Origin: Dyella tabacisoli
GTDB lineage: Bacteria > Pseudomonadota > Gammaproteobacteria > Xanthomonadales > Rhodanobacteraceae
Direction: 5' to 3'
Length of the DNA: 64,000 bases
Assembly (NCBI RefSeq): GCF_003350925.1
Contig: NZ_KZ857179.1
Location: 72,848 to 136,847, forward strand
The stretch's first letter is position 1; each line of letters starts with the position of its first letter. Shown piece by piece: positions 1-8,667 of this stretch. The position numbers were made by a program, and so were the translations under genes. The notes beneath the pieces were generated by a model. It was not told the origin of the DNA. It was given only the letters and a program-made list of their open reading frames with translations, and searched no databases.

Positions 1-21
1 CTGGTCCGCCACGCCTGCTTA

Positions 22-3000
22 TTACCAGCGATAGCGTGCGCCGAGCATCACGCCATGGTCGCGATGCCGCTTGGCGAAGTCACCGAGGTAGTCGAGCATG
101 AACGACGTGCTCGCGCCACGGCGAGCGCTGAGCCCGAGATTGAGCAGCGCATGGTTGAGTCCTTCGCGTTGGCTGCTGACTTCGAACACGCCTTGCGGAT
201 AGCCCTGCAGGTCGGCCAGAAAGCCGTTCTCATGCGCACTGAAGCGATGCTGCAGCAACAAGCGGGCGTGAGGAGTCAGCTCGCCGTGGCTGCTCCAGTC
301 GAAGGTCTTGTAAACCTGCAGGCCCACGCCGATGCGGCTATCGGTGACATGCTTGGCATCGACGTTAAGCCCGGCGGCACCGGCGCCCTGGTCGGCGAAA
401 TGCGTACCCGGCAAACGCACCAGATCGATGCTGGGGAAAATCGGCTGCCACACCACGTCATGGCGATCGCGCAACGTCCAGCCATGCTCCAGATGCAAGG
501 AGTATGCGTTGCCGTCATAGCGGGCGTTGGCCTGGGCGAAGTACGGCGGCAATTCGATGGCGCGATGGGTTGAGTTGCGCAGGTGGGTGTAGCCGACGAC
601 CGCATCGAGGTAGCCGCGGTCGTAGCGATAGTCCACATAGAAGCGTGCGTCCAGTGCACGCACGCGACCGTTGAAACCGTTATCCACACCATCGGCGCGT
701 AGCTTGCCGTAGCCGAGCGAGCCGCCGATCACCGTGCTTGCACCGACTTGCTTATCGAGACCGAGCATGACACCGACACTGTGCTGGCGCATTCCGGCGA
801 CACCGTTGCTGCCATCGAGATGCCCGCGATTACCGAACAGCCGACCCCACAGCGCAGCGCCATCGCTGTGCGATGTGCCGCCCCCGGTGGTGTCGTCGTT
901 GGCGACCAGGTAGCTCATCATCGATGACAGGTCACCGGTTCGGCGCGGGTTGTCCAGGCCCATGCCCGCGGCGCCGGCAGCGAAGGCGACGTTGGCCGCT
1001 TGTTCCGCACTCGGGTTAGCCGCGCGCAGATGCTGGTTGAGCGCGCCACCGAAATCGCCGAGCAGGCTTAGCGAGGCCGTACGCAGACTGCCATAGCTTT
1101 CGCCGCGCAATTGCCCGGCAACGCGTGCGGCCTGCGTGCTGTTGGCGAACTCCAGCGCACCCAGCAGCGGTTGCAACCCGTTGCCCGGCATCTGTGCCGC
1201 CGCGCTCAATGCATGGCTGAGGCCGCAGTCGGCAGGTCCGCACAGGCTGGAATCGGCAAAAGGATTGTTGGCTTGCAGCCAGATACCGTTGAGCTGCTGA
1301 ATCAGTTGAAAGCTGACGAGTGAACCGTCGAAGGGATGGAAGGCGGCGAGGCGCGGGTCGGCCGCGGTCGGGTCGACGTCGTAACCCGCCAACGGAACGC
1401 CATTGGCATCGGCGCGCAACAGATGCTTGAAGCTGCCATAGACAATATTGATGTCGCTGGGCGAGATCTGCGCCGCCGCCGCGCTGGCCAGTTGCTTGGG
1501 CAGATCCGCGCTGTAACCCACCAGGGCATACTTTTGGCCGGGCTGGTAGAAACCGGGGCTGACATTGAGCGCAAGTTGATCGGTTTTGCTGCGGATGCTC
1601 AATGCACTCATCGAGCTATAAGTGCCGCCGTTATAAAGGTCGAAGCGCAGCGGCGCAGGGCCATGCGCCAGGGCCGGGTTGACGTCGATGGCCAGCAACG
1701 CATTGGCATTGAGCCGGATATTGCCAGTGACATCCAGGCCGTTGCCGGTGGGGTGGATGCGCGCCAGATCGCTGACGTACACCGTAGCCCACTGCGTCGC
1801 AGCACCTAGTGTGCCGGCGCCTTCGAGCACGCCGCCGTTGCTGAAGTAGTTGTCCGAGACATTCAGTGTGCCGCCATCCAGATGAAGATTGCCGCCGTCG
1901 AGGATCAGCGCATCGGCGGCGCTATGCAGGCCACTCCCGAGAGTCCAGGTCGCCCCGTTGGTCACTTTGATGATGCCGTACGCATCGCCGACCGAAAGCA
2001 CGTTGCGATCGACGAACGGCAGCGCGCTGTAGTTGTTGATCTGGGCAAAAGACTGGCTTTCGTAGGAGTTCGGATCGGTCAGGTTTTGCTGGAACTGCTG
2101 CAAGGTCTCCGTCTGCAGATAGTACGCAGCGGTGTACTGCGTCAGCAGGCGCTTCCGGTCGGCCGGCGACAGGCGGTTATAAAGTTGAACTTCGATGTCA
2201 TCCAGAAAAGCCTGGTTAGTCAGCACCGGCGCGGACTGCGGCGATAAATTCGCGGTCAGAAAATTCCATGCCTCGGAGAAACTCGTCATGGTCTCGTTGA
2301 GGTATGGCCTGACTGACGGGTCGTAAGCGTTGTAGTAGTTCGGATTGATATTGCCGGAAACATTTTTGCTGACGGTCAAGGTATCCGTCGTGGCCGCGGC
2401 CGTGTGCTCGGTGATGTAGCCCAGGTTGTAGACGTTATCGTTGGGATAGGCCTTGTACTGTTTGGGATCATTGCAATTGGAATGGCACCAGAACACCGCG
2501 GGGTTCTGCTTGGCGGCGGGGTCGAACAGCCTGGCATAGGCGCTGCCATGGTCGCTGAAGGCATCGTCCTGCAACTGGGTATCGGTGTTGGCCGGATTGC
2601 CGTTGGCGATGGCCTGCAAAAAGTACTGATAGAACGGCGTGCTTCGGCTGGAATCCTGATATCCGCCATCACCGCCGGTAACGCCGTGGATACCGATGTA
2701 CTGGTTCCATAGCGGTTGATCCTGGTTGGCGAAGGCGCGCGTGGCGCCGCCCACGAACATCATCGAGCACGCGGAAATGCAATAACCGGAGACTACGGTT
2801 TTGAGGTTGTTGCGGCGCGCGAAGTCGCCGATGTCATAGCCGGCATAAACCGATCCGCCATTGGAGTTGCGCATCACCAGCGTGTCGATGCTTTTGCCCT
2901 GGCTGCGCAGCCGGTCAATGACATCGGCGAGCACATACAGATCGGAATACTTCACGTCGCCGGACAGGAAAACCTGGTTTCCATTGACGTGGATGTTCAT

Positions 3001-3075
3001 TGCCTCGGCAGTCCCGCCGCCCGCCAACGTTCCCAGTGCGGCCGCAGTCAGCGCGGCCATGACCTTCAATTTCAT
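22..3075 (-). CDS. Autotransporter with N-terminal ClpP-like (SDH-fold) passenger domain
   Basis: Predicted secreted or surface protein of 1,017 residues. Residues 1-25 form a signal peptide ending near AEA. Residues 27-140 resemble the periplasmic ClpP/crotonase-like family (COG3904 type): an NSNGGSVYAG loop near residue 70, a CISAC motif with candidate nucleophile Ser101, and GIHG with candidate His130. The middle is glycine- and asparagine-rich and looks like beta-helix passenger (NGGVLEGAGTLG). The last 270 or so residues are an autotransporter beta-barrel ending in an aromatic residue (ARYRW). A TTG codon lies directly before the ATG; I chose the ATG at 3075, behind an AAGGGG ribosome site. 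It lies downstream of the FecI/FecR/receptor cassette on the same strand but is separated by 380 bp and a repeat, so co-transcription is uncertain. The protease-like role is inferred from fold motifs only. The barrel assignment is firm. Confidence 0.8.
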   Translation of the reverse strand: MKLKVMAALTAAALGTLAGGGTAEAMNIHVNGNQVFLSGDVKYSDLYVLADVIDRLRSQGKSIDTLVMRNSNGGSVYAGYDIGDFARRNNLKTVVSGYCISACSMMFVGGATRAFANQDQPLWNQYIGIHGVTGGDGGYQDSSRSTPFYQYFLQAIANGNPANTDTQLQDDAFSDHGSAYARLFDPAAKQNPAVFWCHSNCNDPKQYKAYPNDNVYNLGYITEHTAAATTDTLTVSKNVSGNINPNYYNAYDPSVRPYLNETMTSFSEAWNFLTANLSPQSAPVLTNQAFLDDIEVQLYNRLSPADRKRLLTQYTAAYYLQTETLQQFQQNLTDPNSYESQSFAQINNYSALPFVDRNVLSVGDAYGIIKVTNGATWTLGSGLHSAADALILDGGNLHLDGGTLNVSDNYFSNGGVLEGAGTLGAATQWATVYVSDLARIHPTGNGLDVTGNIRLNANALLAIDVNPALAHGPAPLRFDLYNGGTYSSMSALSIRSKTDQLALNVSPGFYQPGQKYALVGYSADLPKQLASAAAAQISPSDINIVYGSFKHLLRADANGVPLAGYDVDPTAADPRLAAFHPFDGSLVSFQLIQQLNGIWLQANNPFADSSLCGPADCGLSHALSAAAQMPGNGLQPLLGALEFANSTQAARVAGQLRGESYGSLRTASLSLLGDFGGALNQHLRAANPSAEQAANVAFAAGAAGMGLDNPRRTGDLSSMMSYLVANDDTTGGGTSHSDGAALWGRLFGNRGHLDGSNGVAGMRQHSVGVMLGLDKQVGASTVIGGSLGYGKLRADGVDNGFNGRVRALDARFYVDYRYDRGYLDAVVGYTHLRNSTHRAIELPPYFAQANARYDGNAYSLHLEHGWTLRDRHDVVWQPIFPSIDLVRLPGTHFADQGAGAAGLNVDAKHVTDSRIGVGLQVYKTFDWSSHGELTPHARLLLQHRFSAHENGFLADLQGYPQGVFEVSSQREGLNHALLNLGLSARRGASTSFMLDYLGDFAKRHRDHGVMLGARYRW

Positions 3076-3328
3076 CAATCAACCCCTTTGAGCTTGTCTT
3101 ATGTCTTGCGTCCCGGTGAAGGCGCAAACATCACGTCGCACCACAGCCAGACACACACGAGCCCGGACCGGGACGTACGACGTCGTCGGTCATGAGTGCG
3201 CGCTGGCTGATTGCACGGTGTGCGTGCCTTCCCCCTGTCACTGAAACGCAACAGACGTCGATTCACCCCACCTTGACGGGAGCGGAGGGGCAAGGCATCG
3301 AGGTCAGGGTGAGCGGTTGGGGTGAGCG

Positions 3329-3422
3329 GTAGGTTGGGGTGAGCAAAGCGAACCCCAACATGCCACGGTCGGGCATCGTATTGGGTGCCACGTTGGGGTT
3401 CGCTTTGCTCACCCCAACCTAC
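3329..3422. repeat. REP-like inverted pair (GTTGGGGT...ACCCCAAC family)
   Basis: Two copies of a roughly 31-bp palindromic unit lie head to head at 3329-3360 and 3392-3422. Each can fold as GTTGGGGT with ACCCCAAC around a loop containing GC/GC. Each is bordered by GTAG or CTAC. The same unit occurs at 32853-32926, 57667-57746 and 61615-61644. It sits in the 382-bp gap between the autotransporter and the TonB receptor, in which I see no gene. The arrangement is BIME-like; no REP-associated transposase lies in this window. Confidence 0.85.
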
Positions 3423-3457
3423 GACACTGCTTGTAGGGGGAGGAGCAAGACGCCTGC

Positions 3458-6340
3458 TCAGGGTCGATAGGTAAAGCTGAAAAGGTAATAGCGGCCGAGT
3501 ACGTCGTCGAACAACGGGTTGTAGGCCGTGCCGGGGGTGCCGTAATACACCGGCGAATGATTGAGTGCGTTATGCACGTTGAGCGCCAGCGTCCAATGCC
3601 GAAAACCGCTATAGGCCGTGTTGAGGTCGAGCAGGACAAAGGCCGGCGTGTTGCATTTGTCGGCTTGCTCTAGGTAATCGGGGCAGCTCAGATAGCTGTC
3701 GGCATAAGGTGCATAGCGATAGTGACCGGTGTAGCGAAGATTTGCCGTGGTGGTCCAATCGCGATAACGCCATTCCAAGCCGGCCAGGGCACTCCAGCGC
3801 GGCTGCGAGGCATACCCGGCGTAATGCAGCAGCGGTGTGTTGGCGACCACTTCGCGGTTCAATCGGGCCAGATAATTGACGCCGAGATTGAGCGCATAGT
3901 GACCGTAATGCGCGGTCTGCAGGCCATAGCGCAGGTCCAGGTCGATGGTGCGCGCATCGGTATGGCCGAGATTGACCAATTGCTGATTGAGCGCATACAG
4001 CTCGCCATGGCGATCACGTTGAAATAGCTGCGGATAGCTACCGGGATGCTGTACGGCATAGGTGACCGGTAGCTGGGTGATCTCGTTGTTGCGGCGAATC
4101 CGGTAGAAGTCCAGCGCGATGCCCATGTCGCTGGTCGGTGCCCAGACCATACCGAAGGTATAGCTGTGCGAGGTCTCCGGGCGCAGTTGGGTATTGTTGA
4201 CCGAGTTCAAGCGCACCTCGCAGAACGAGGTGTTTTCATCGGCTGGATACGACACGTTGCAAGGCAGGATCTGGTTCGGTACCTGCATCAGGAAACCGGT
4301 CGCGGCCAGGGTTGCCGGCCGGCTCAGTTGCAGCAAGGTCGGCGCGCGATAACCCTTGGCCCAGGTGCCGCGCACGCTGAAGCTATCGGCCAGGTTCCAC
4401 TTCACGCCGAACTTCGGAGAGATCGCACGGCCATAGCCCTGACTGCGATCCATGCGCCAGGCCAGGTCGACTTCCAGGCTGCGGGTCAATGGTGCGCTCA
4501 ATTCCATATAGGCGGCCGAACTCCAGCGATCTTCGCGGCGCGCGGAGGGGCTTTGAAACTGGAACACCTGGTTGCTGAGCAGCAGCGGGTCAGGGGTATC
4601 GCTGAGCCGGTCGCGATAAGCCTCTACGCCAAGCGCCATCGACAGCGCACCCTGCGACCACTGCGCCAGCGGGCCGGCGAGATGCAGGCTTGCACCGGTT
4701 TGCGAGGCGTGCGCATGGCGGATCAAGGTCGGTGAAATAGCTGCCAGCAACTGCGGATTATTGTGTCCGTCGAAGCGATAGTTGCCGTTGAACAGCGCCC
4801 GCGCGAAAAGGTCGGTGCGGATCAAACCGTCGAGCCGATCCTCGCTTCGGTTGCGCTGGTCGTTGACGTGCGTGTCCCAGTCCCATTCGCCTAAGCCGCC
4901 CTTGAGGCCCAGAGTGAGATGGTTGCTGGTCGATTCGGTAACGTCGCGCACCGGCCCCAGATCGTTGACTGAATAGCCATAGACGGTTTGACCCCGGTGT
5001 CGCTTATTGTCGGGATGATTGGCCGGCAGCCACAGATCTTCTTTGACCGGTGCCATCTGCTGGCGCTGGGTGACCTGGGTCCAGCGCAGATCCGCATAGG
5101 CTTGTACGGAACCGAGATTCTGATCGAGATGGCCGAGTACCGAACGGCTGAGAAATCCGGTCTGCAAATTGGTCAGCCTGGCGGAGTCGTCGACACAGTT
5201 ACCGTTGGCGTGCGGATCTTGCTGCGAGCAATCGGCGGTGTGGCGCACGCTGGCGCCATCGAGAAAGAACTCATCGCCGCCGGGCGTGGCACTGCCGTTA
5301 GTGCTGTCTTGTTTATGCGGACCCTGGGTGTTCCAGGAGCGGGCAGCGCCCAGCAAAGGCTGGCGCTGCAGATAATCCACGCTCAACAGCGCGTGGCCGT
5401 CGTGGCTGATCTGGCCGCCGAAGCTGGCGGTGAACCGGCGTTGACGGCCATCGCTGTGCCCGGATACGCCATAACTGCCGGTCAGACTGAGTCCCGTGGC
5501 GGTCTTGCGCAGAATCACATTAATGACGCCGGCCATCGCGTCCGAGCCATAGATGGCCGAGGCGCCGTCGCGCAAGATTTCCACGCGTTCGATCAGTGCC
5601 AGGGGAATGCTGTTGAGATCGTTGACCGTGGTGGAATCATCCTGCGCGAGTCCATAGCCGGCCATGCGCTGACCATCGATCAGAAACAGCGTGGCGGCCG
5701 AGCCGAGGCCACGCAGATCAACTGACGCGGCGCCGGTGGCGCCGGACAGTCCATTGTTCTGATAGACAGCGCCGTCCGTCATCGCTACCGGCGCGTTGCT
5801 GACGCGGATGCCGGGTTGCGCGCGCAACAGGTCGTACAGGGTCTGATAGCCGCTGTGCTCGATCTCTTCGTGGCTGATGATGGTGAGCGGTGAGGCGGTT
5901 TCCAGGCTGGTGCGACGGATATGGGTGCCGGTAACTTCCACTGGCATCAACTTCGTCGCGGTCTGTACGCGCTCGATCGGTGGTATCGCGGTCGACGGCA
6001 GCGGCGGAGCAGGCGCGGCGGTCTTTAGTACGTAAGTGTTGTTGTTGACGGCGATGGCGTTGAGGCCGCTGCCCTGCAGTAGCCGGCGCAAAGCCTGGTT
6101 GGCATCGAAGCGCCCCGACAAGCCGTCGCTGCGGTGGTGAGCAGTCAGCTCGGGCGCATAGAGAATCTGCGTGCCGCTCTGACTGGCGAAAGCATGCAGG
6201 CTATCGTCCAGCGAGCCCGCGGGGATGCTGTAGTTATGTGTTTCCGCCGCTGCCGCGTAGACGTGCACAGTCAGCAGCCATCCCATCAATGCGACGAGAA
6301 AGCCTGCGCCCCTGACGATGTGCTGTCCCCCAACAGACAT
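3458..6340 (-). CDS. TonB-dependent receptor with N-terminal STN signalling domain (FecA type)
   Basis: Outer-membrane receptor of 960 residues. A signal peptide ends near VYAAAAE. A secretin/TonB short N-terminal (STN) domain follows at about residues 35-90 (YSIPAGSLDDSLHAFASQSG). The plug domain is at about 135-275 (GYQTLYDLLRAQPGIRVS, DGASAIYGSDAMAGVINVIL), and the rest is a 22-strand barrel. The C-terminus LFSFTYRP lacks the usual final aromatic residue. The STN domain is known in receptors that signal to a FecR-type regulator, and fecR and fecI homologues lie immediately upstream on the same strand (79-bp gap). The ligand cannot be told from sequence. No siderophore, haem or sugar genes adjoin it. 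The ATG at 6340 lacks an obvious ribosome site but gives a sensible signal peptide. Confidence 0.93.
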   Translation of the reverse strand: MSVGGQHIVRGAGFLVALMGWLLTVHVYAAAAETHNYSIPAGSLDDSLHAFASQSGTQILYAPELTAHHRSDGLSGRFDANQALRRLLQGSGLNAIAVNNNTYVLKTAAPAPPLPSTAIPPIERVQTATKLMPVEVTGTHIRRTSLETASPLTIISHEEIEHSGYQTLYDLLRAQPGIRVSNAPVAMTDGAVYQNNGLSGATGAASVDLRGLGSAATLFLIDGQRMAGYGLAQDDSTTVNDLNSIPLALIERVEILRDGASAIYGSDAMAGVINVILRKTATGLSLTGSYGVSGHSDGRQRRFTASFGGQISHDGHALLSVDYLQRQPLLGAARSWNTQGPHKQDSTNGSATPGGDEFFLDGASVRHTADCSQQDPHANGNCVDDSARLTNLQTGFLSRSVLGHLDQNLGSVQAYADLRWTQVTQRQQMAPVKEDLWLPANHPDNKRHRGQTVYGYSVNDLGPVRDVTESTSNHLTLGLKGGLGEWDWDTHVNDQRNRSEDRLDGLIRTDLFARALFNGNYRFDGHNNPQLLAAISPTLIRHAHASQTGASLHLAGPLAQWSQGALSMALGVEAYRDRLSDTPDPLLLSNQVFQFQSPSARREDRWSSAAYMELSAPLTRSLEVDLAWRMDRSQGYGRAISPKFGVKWNLADSFSVRGTWAKGYRAPTLLQLSRPATLAATGFLMQVPNQILPCNVSYPADENTSFCEVRLNSVNNTQLRPETSHSYTFGMVWAPTSDMGIALDFYRIRRNNEITQLPVTYAVQHPGSYPQLFQRDRHGELYALNQQLVNLGHTDARTIDLDLRYGLQTAHYGHYALNLGVNYLARLNREVVANTPLLHYAGYASQPRWSALAGLEWRYRDWTTTANLRYTGHYRYAPYADSYLSCPDYLEQADKCNTPAFVLLDLNTAYSGFRHWTLALNVHNALNHSPVYYGTPGTAYNPLFDDVLGRYYLFSFTYRP

Positions 6341-6419
6341 ACGGCTAGGCGAGCCGCGGTCGCAACGATGGCACCGCAGGTGGGGAGTGATTGGGTACGA
6401 CTCTCAGTGGTGTGATCCT

Positions 6420-7433
6420 TTAGTGCATGCTGTGTTTGATGGAGATTGGATATAGCGTCAACTCGTGTTCGGCGCTGACTTCGGCGCGTAGCCCCCAGCC
6501 AGCCACCAAGGCCTTGACCAAGGCATCCTGGTCGCCCGCGTGAAAGCTGCCACTCACCTTCAGTGAGGCCAGGCTGATATCGCCAAGGCGCAATTTAGTC
6601 TGCGAATAGCGGTTCATCTCGGTCAGCAGGGCATCCAGCCGACGCTGGTGGAACATCAGCTCGCCATGGGCCCAGGCGCGCGCGGCTTCGCTATCCAATG
6701 GCTGGATATCGGTACGGCTACCGTCGTTGGCGATGCGGATCTGCTGGTCGGGTGCGAGGGTGCGGGTCTTTGCATCATCGCCGTCGCCTTGCGTGACCGC
6801 GACGACGCCTTCGAGCAGGCCGACGGTAACGGCATCGTCGTCCTTGCTGACCTGGAACGTGGTGCCGATGTCGCGAATGGTATTGCCGCCTGCGCGTACT
6901 TCAAACGGTTTGGACGTCCGCGCCACGACGAATTCGGCACGGCCACGATCGAGCACGACCAGGCGGCGTTTGTCGTCGAAGTGCGTGGTGACGGTGGAGT
7001 CGGCATCCAGGATCATGCGCGTGCCATCGGGTAGCGACAGCACTTGCGGCTTGCCCGTCGCGCTGGCGTAGCGTTGCATCGGTTGCGTATCGGTAGCCGT
7101 GCCACGCCAGTAAAACGACATGCCAAAGGCGAGCAACAAACAGGCGGCCGAGGCGATCGGCACCGTGAGCCACCACAGGCGACGGCGTTCGTGACGCTGC
7201 GCACTGCTGCGCCTGGCGGCGAGGCTTGCTGCGCGCAGCAGCGGATCGCCGGCCAGTGCGGCCGCCATTTGATGCAGCCGTTCGGTTTGCGCATAGGCCT
7301 GCGCATTCGCCGGGCTTTGCGTGCGCCAGCGCTCGAACGCCTCACGCTCGTGCGTGCCGCATTCAGGCGAATGCAGCCGGGCCAGCCAGGCCTCTGCACT
7401 ATCTGGCAATGAGGCGGAGTGATGCATGTTCAT
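6420..7433 (-). CDS. fecR: FecR-family transmembrane sigma regulator
   Basis: 337-residue inner-membrane anti-sigma/sigma-activator protein. The N-terminal cytoplasmic DUF4880-like region (AEAWLARLHSPECGTHEREA, about residues 12-60) is followed by one membrane helix (IASAACLLLAFGMSFYW, about 92-110). Next is a periplasmic FecR domain (LPDGTRMILDADSTVTTHF, RDIGTTFQV) and a C-terminal STN-contacting segment (RRLDALLTEMNRYSQTKLRL). In the known Fec paradigm this protein passes the occupied-receptor signal from the STN domain to the ECF sigma factor. Its start overlaps the stop of the sigma gene by 4 bp, implying translational coupling. Confidence 0.93.
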   Translation of the reverse strand: MNMHHSASLPDSAEAWLARLHSPECGTHEREAFERWRTQSPANAQAYAQTERLHQMAAALAGDPLLRAASLAARRSSAQRHERRRLWWLTVPIASAACLLLAFGMSFYWRGTATDTQPMQRYASATGKPQVLSLPDGTRMILDADSTVTTHFDDKRRLVVLDRGRAEFVVARTSKPFEVRAGGNTIRDIGTTFQVSKDDDAVTVGLLEGVVAVTQGDGDDAKTRTLAPDQQIRIANDGSRTDIQPLDSEAARAWAHGELMFHQRRLDALLTEMNRYSQTKLRLGDISLASLKVSGSFHAGDQDALVKALVAGWGLRAEVSAEHELTLYPISIKHSMH

Positions 7434-8077
7434 GGTGTTTGTATGGCCTCCATGCCGAGTAGACCTAAACGTTTGCGCAAAAGTACGAGCGCTTTGCTGA
7501 TCTGTTTCTCGACCGCTTTTACCGAAATGCCGCAGTGTTTGGCGATCTCGGGATAGCTCATCCCCTCGATCCGATTGAGCAGATAGATTTCCCGGCAGCG
7601 CGTCGGCAACCCCAGCAATGCCTTCTGCACACGTGCCAGCTCTTGCTGGGTTTCGATTTGCTGGTCATGCGCCTGATCGGCCGAAGCCAGCCCATAGGCA
7701 TTCTCATCGAGGCTTACATGGTCTGCGCTGTGATGCGTCTGCGCGCGGCGTGCACGATCGTTGAGCGCATTGATCGCGATGCGGTAGAGCAGGGAGCTCC
7801 AGGATTCCGGTGCGTATTCGCGGTAGCGGATCAGGCGCACGAAGCTTTCCTGCGCAACGTCTTGAGCGTCTTCTTCACAAGACACGCGTCGCCGCAAGAA
7901 ACCTACCAGTGCTCCCCGTTGCTCGCGTACGAAGCTGTCGAAGCTGGTTGCATTCGCTGGAAAACCCTCCGGCTGTTCGCCTTCGGCCGTACCTTGACCC
8001 ATGCCCTGACACCATGCGCGGAAAAGCGGGATACCGGGCAGAGTATCGTAATTACTCAAGGGTGCGTCGTATGGCAT
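7430..8077 (-). CDS. fecI: ECF sigma-70 factor, FecI-like
   Basis: 215 residues. Region 2 (VSCEEDAQDVAQESFVRLIR, about residues 60-80) and region 4 (LPTRCREIYLLNRIEGMSY followed by PEIAKHCGISVKAVEKQI) are clear. It should direct RNA polymerase to the receptor operon when activated through FecR. The first 40 or so residues are not typical of ECF factors. An alternative ATG at 8002 (MGQGTAEGEQ) would remove 25 residues; neither start has a strong ribosome site, so the N-terminus is uncertain. It is first of the fecI-fecR-receptor group, and the 590-bp region upstream presumably holds its promoter. Confidence 0.92.
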   Translation of the reverse strand: MPYDAPLSNYDTLPGIPLFRAWCQGMGQGTAEGEQPEGFPANATSFDSFVREQRGALVGFLRRRVSCEEDAQDVAQESFVRLIRYREYAPESWSSLLYRIAINALNDRARRAQTHHSADHVSLDENAYGLASADQAHDQQIETQQELARVQKALLGLPTRCREIYLLNRIEGMSYPEIAKHCGISVKAVEKQISKALVLLRKRLGLLGMEAIQTP

Positions 8078-8667
8078 AAGTTACTAATGTAACTAATAAA
8101 AAACTCCTCCCCTGTGCCGAAGCACAAGGGAGGAGGGGCTGCCCCCAATAACCGGGGGCGGTCCTCACAGGGGGGAGTGCGAGAACCTCGCGACCTGCGG
8201 TCCGTGCAGGCAACGTTCTCCACCGCCGCCGCAAAGCGTGGTGGGGAATGAAAAGCCGTCCCGATCGCCGCCGAAATATCGCGGCAGTGGCTGGAATGGC
8301 GATGAAATAGGGCCGAATGGATGGCTATAGACCTTGGCTAGAGTTGCGTCTCCCTCAACCCCTAAACGCAGCCAAGGTGGTACCCCCCTACCTGTGGATA
8401 TTTGCCGGCAGGCGCCGGGATGCGGCAGCTCGGTGCGGGCGGCGGGTCGAATTATTTTGCGAATCCGGCGGGCGGGGCTGCGGGTTGGGTGACGATTGGG
8501 TCTGCTGTGCAGGGTCGTGTGCCGGCATCGCTCCATGGTGGCCAGCGCCATTTGCGGCACAGAACTTTCAGATTTTTCTCATTGACCGGCGATTCTCATT
8601 AAGCAAAGACTGGAGCCCAGCCACATTGGGATGTGGCTGAGTTCGCCTGGGGATGGGAGCGCAGTCG
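8078..8667. other. Intergenic region with GC-rich nested hairpins between divergent fecI and export genes
   Basis: No convincing gene. Near the fecI side, CTCCCCTGTG (about 8105) can pair locally with GCACAAGGGAG or at longer range with CACAGGGGGGAG near 8166. A GCCCCC...CGGGGGC hairpin sits between them, near 8140-8158. The remainder should contain divergent promoters for the sigma gene and the exporter genes, but no -35/-10 pair was clear enough to call. The open frames here have no start signals or recognisable products. Confidence 0.5.

Noticed and set aside
8317-8640. Open frames on both strands in the fecI-hlyD gap
   Set aside because: No ribosome sites, low-complexity GC-driven translations, and no recognisable protein features.
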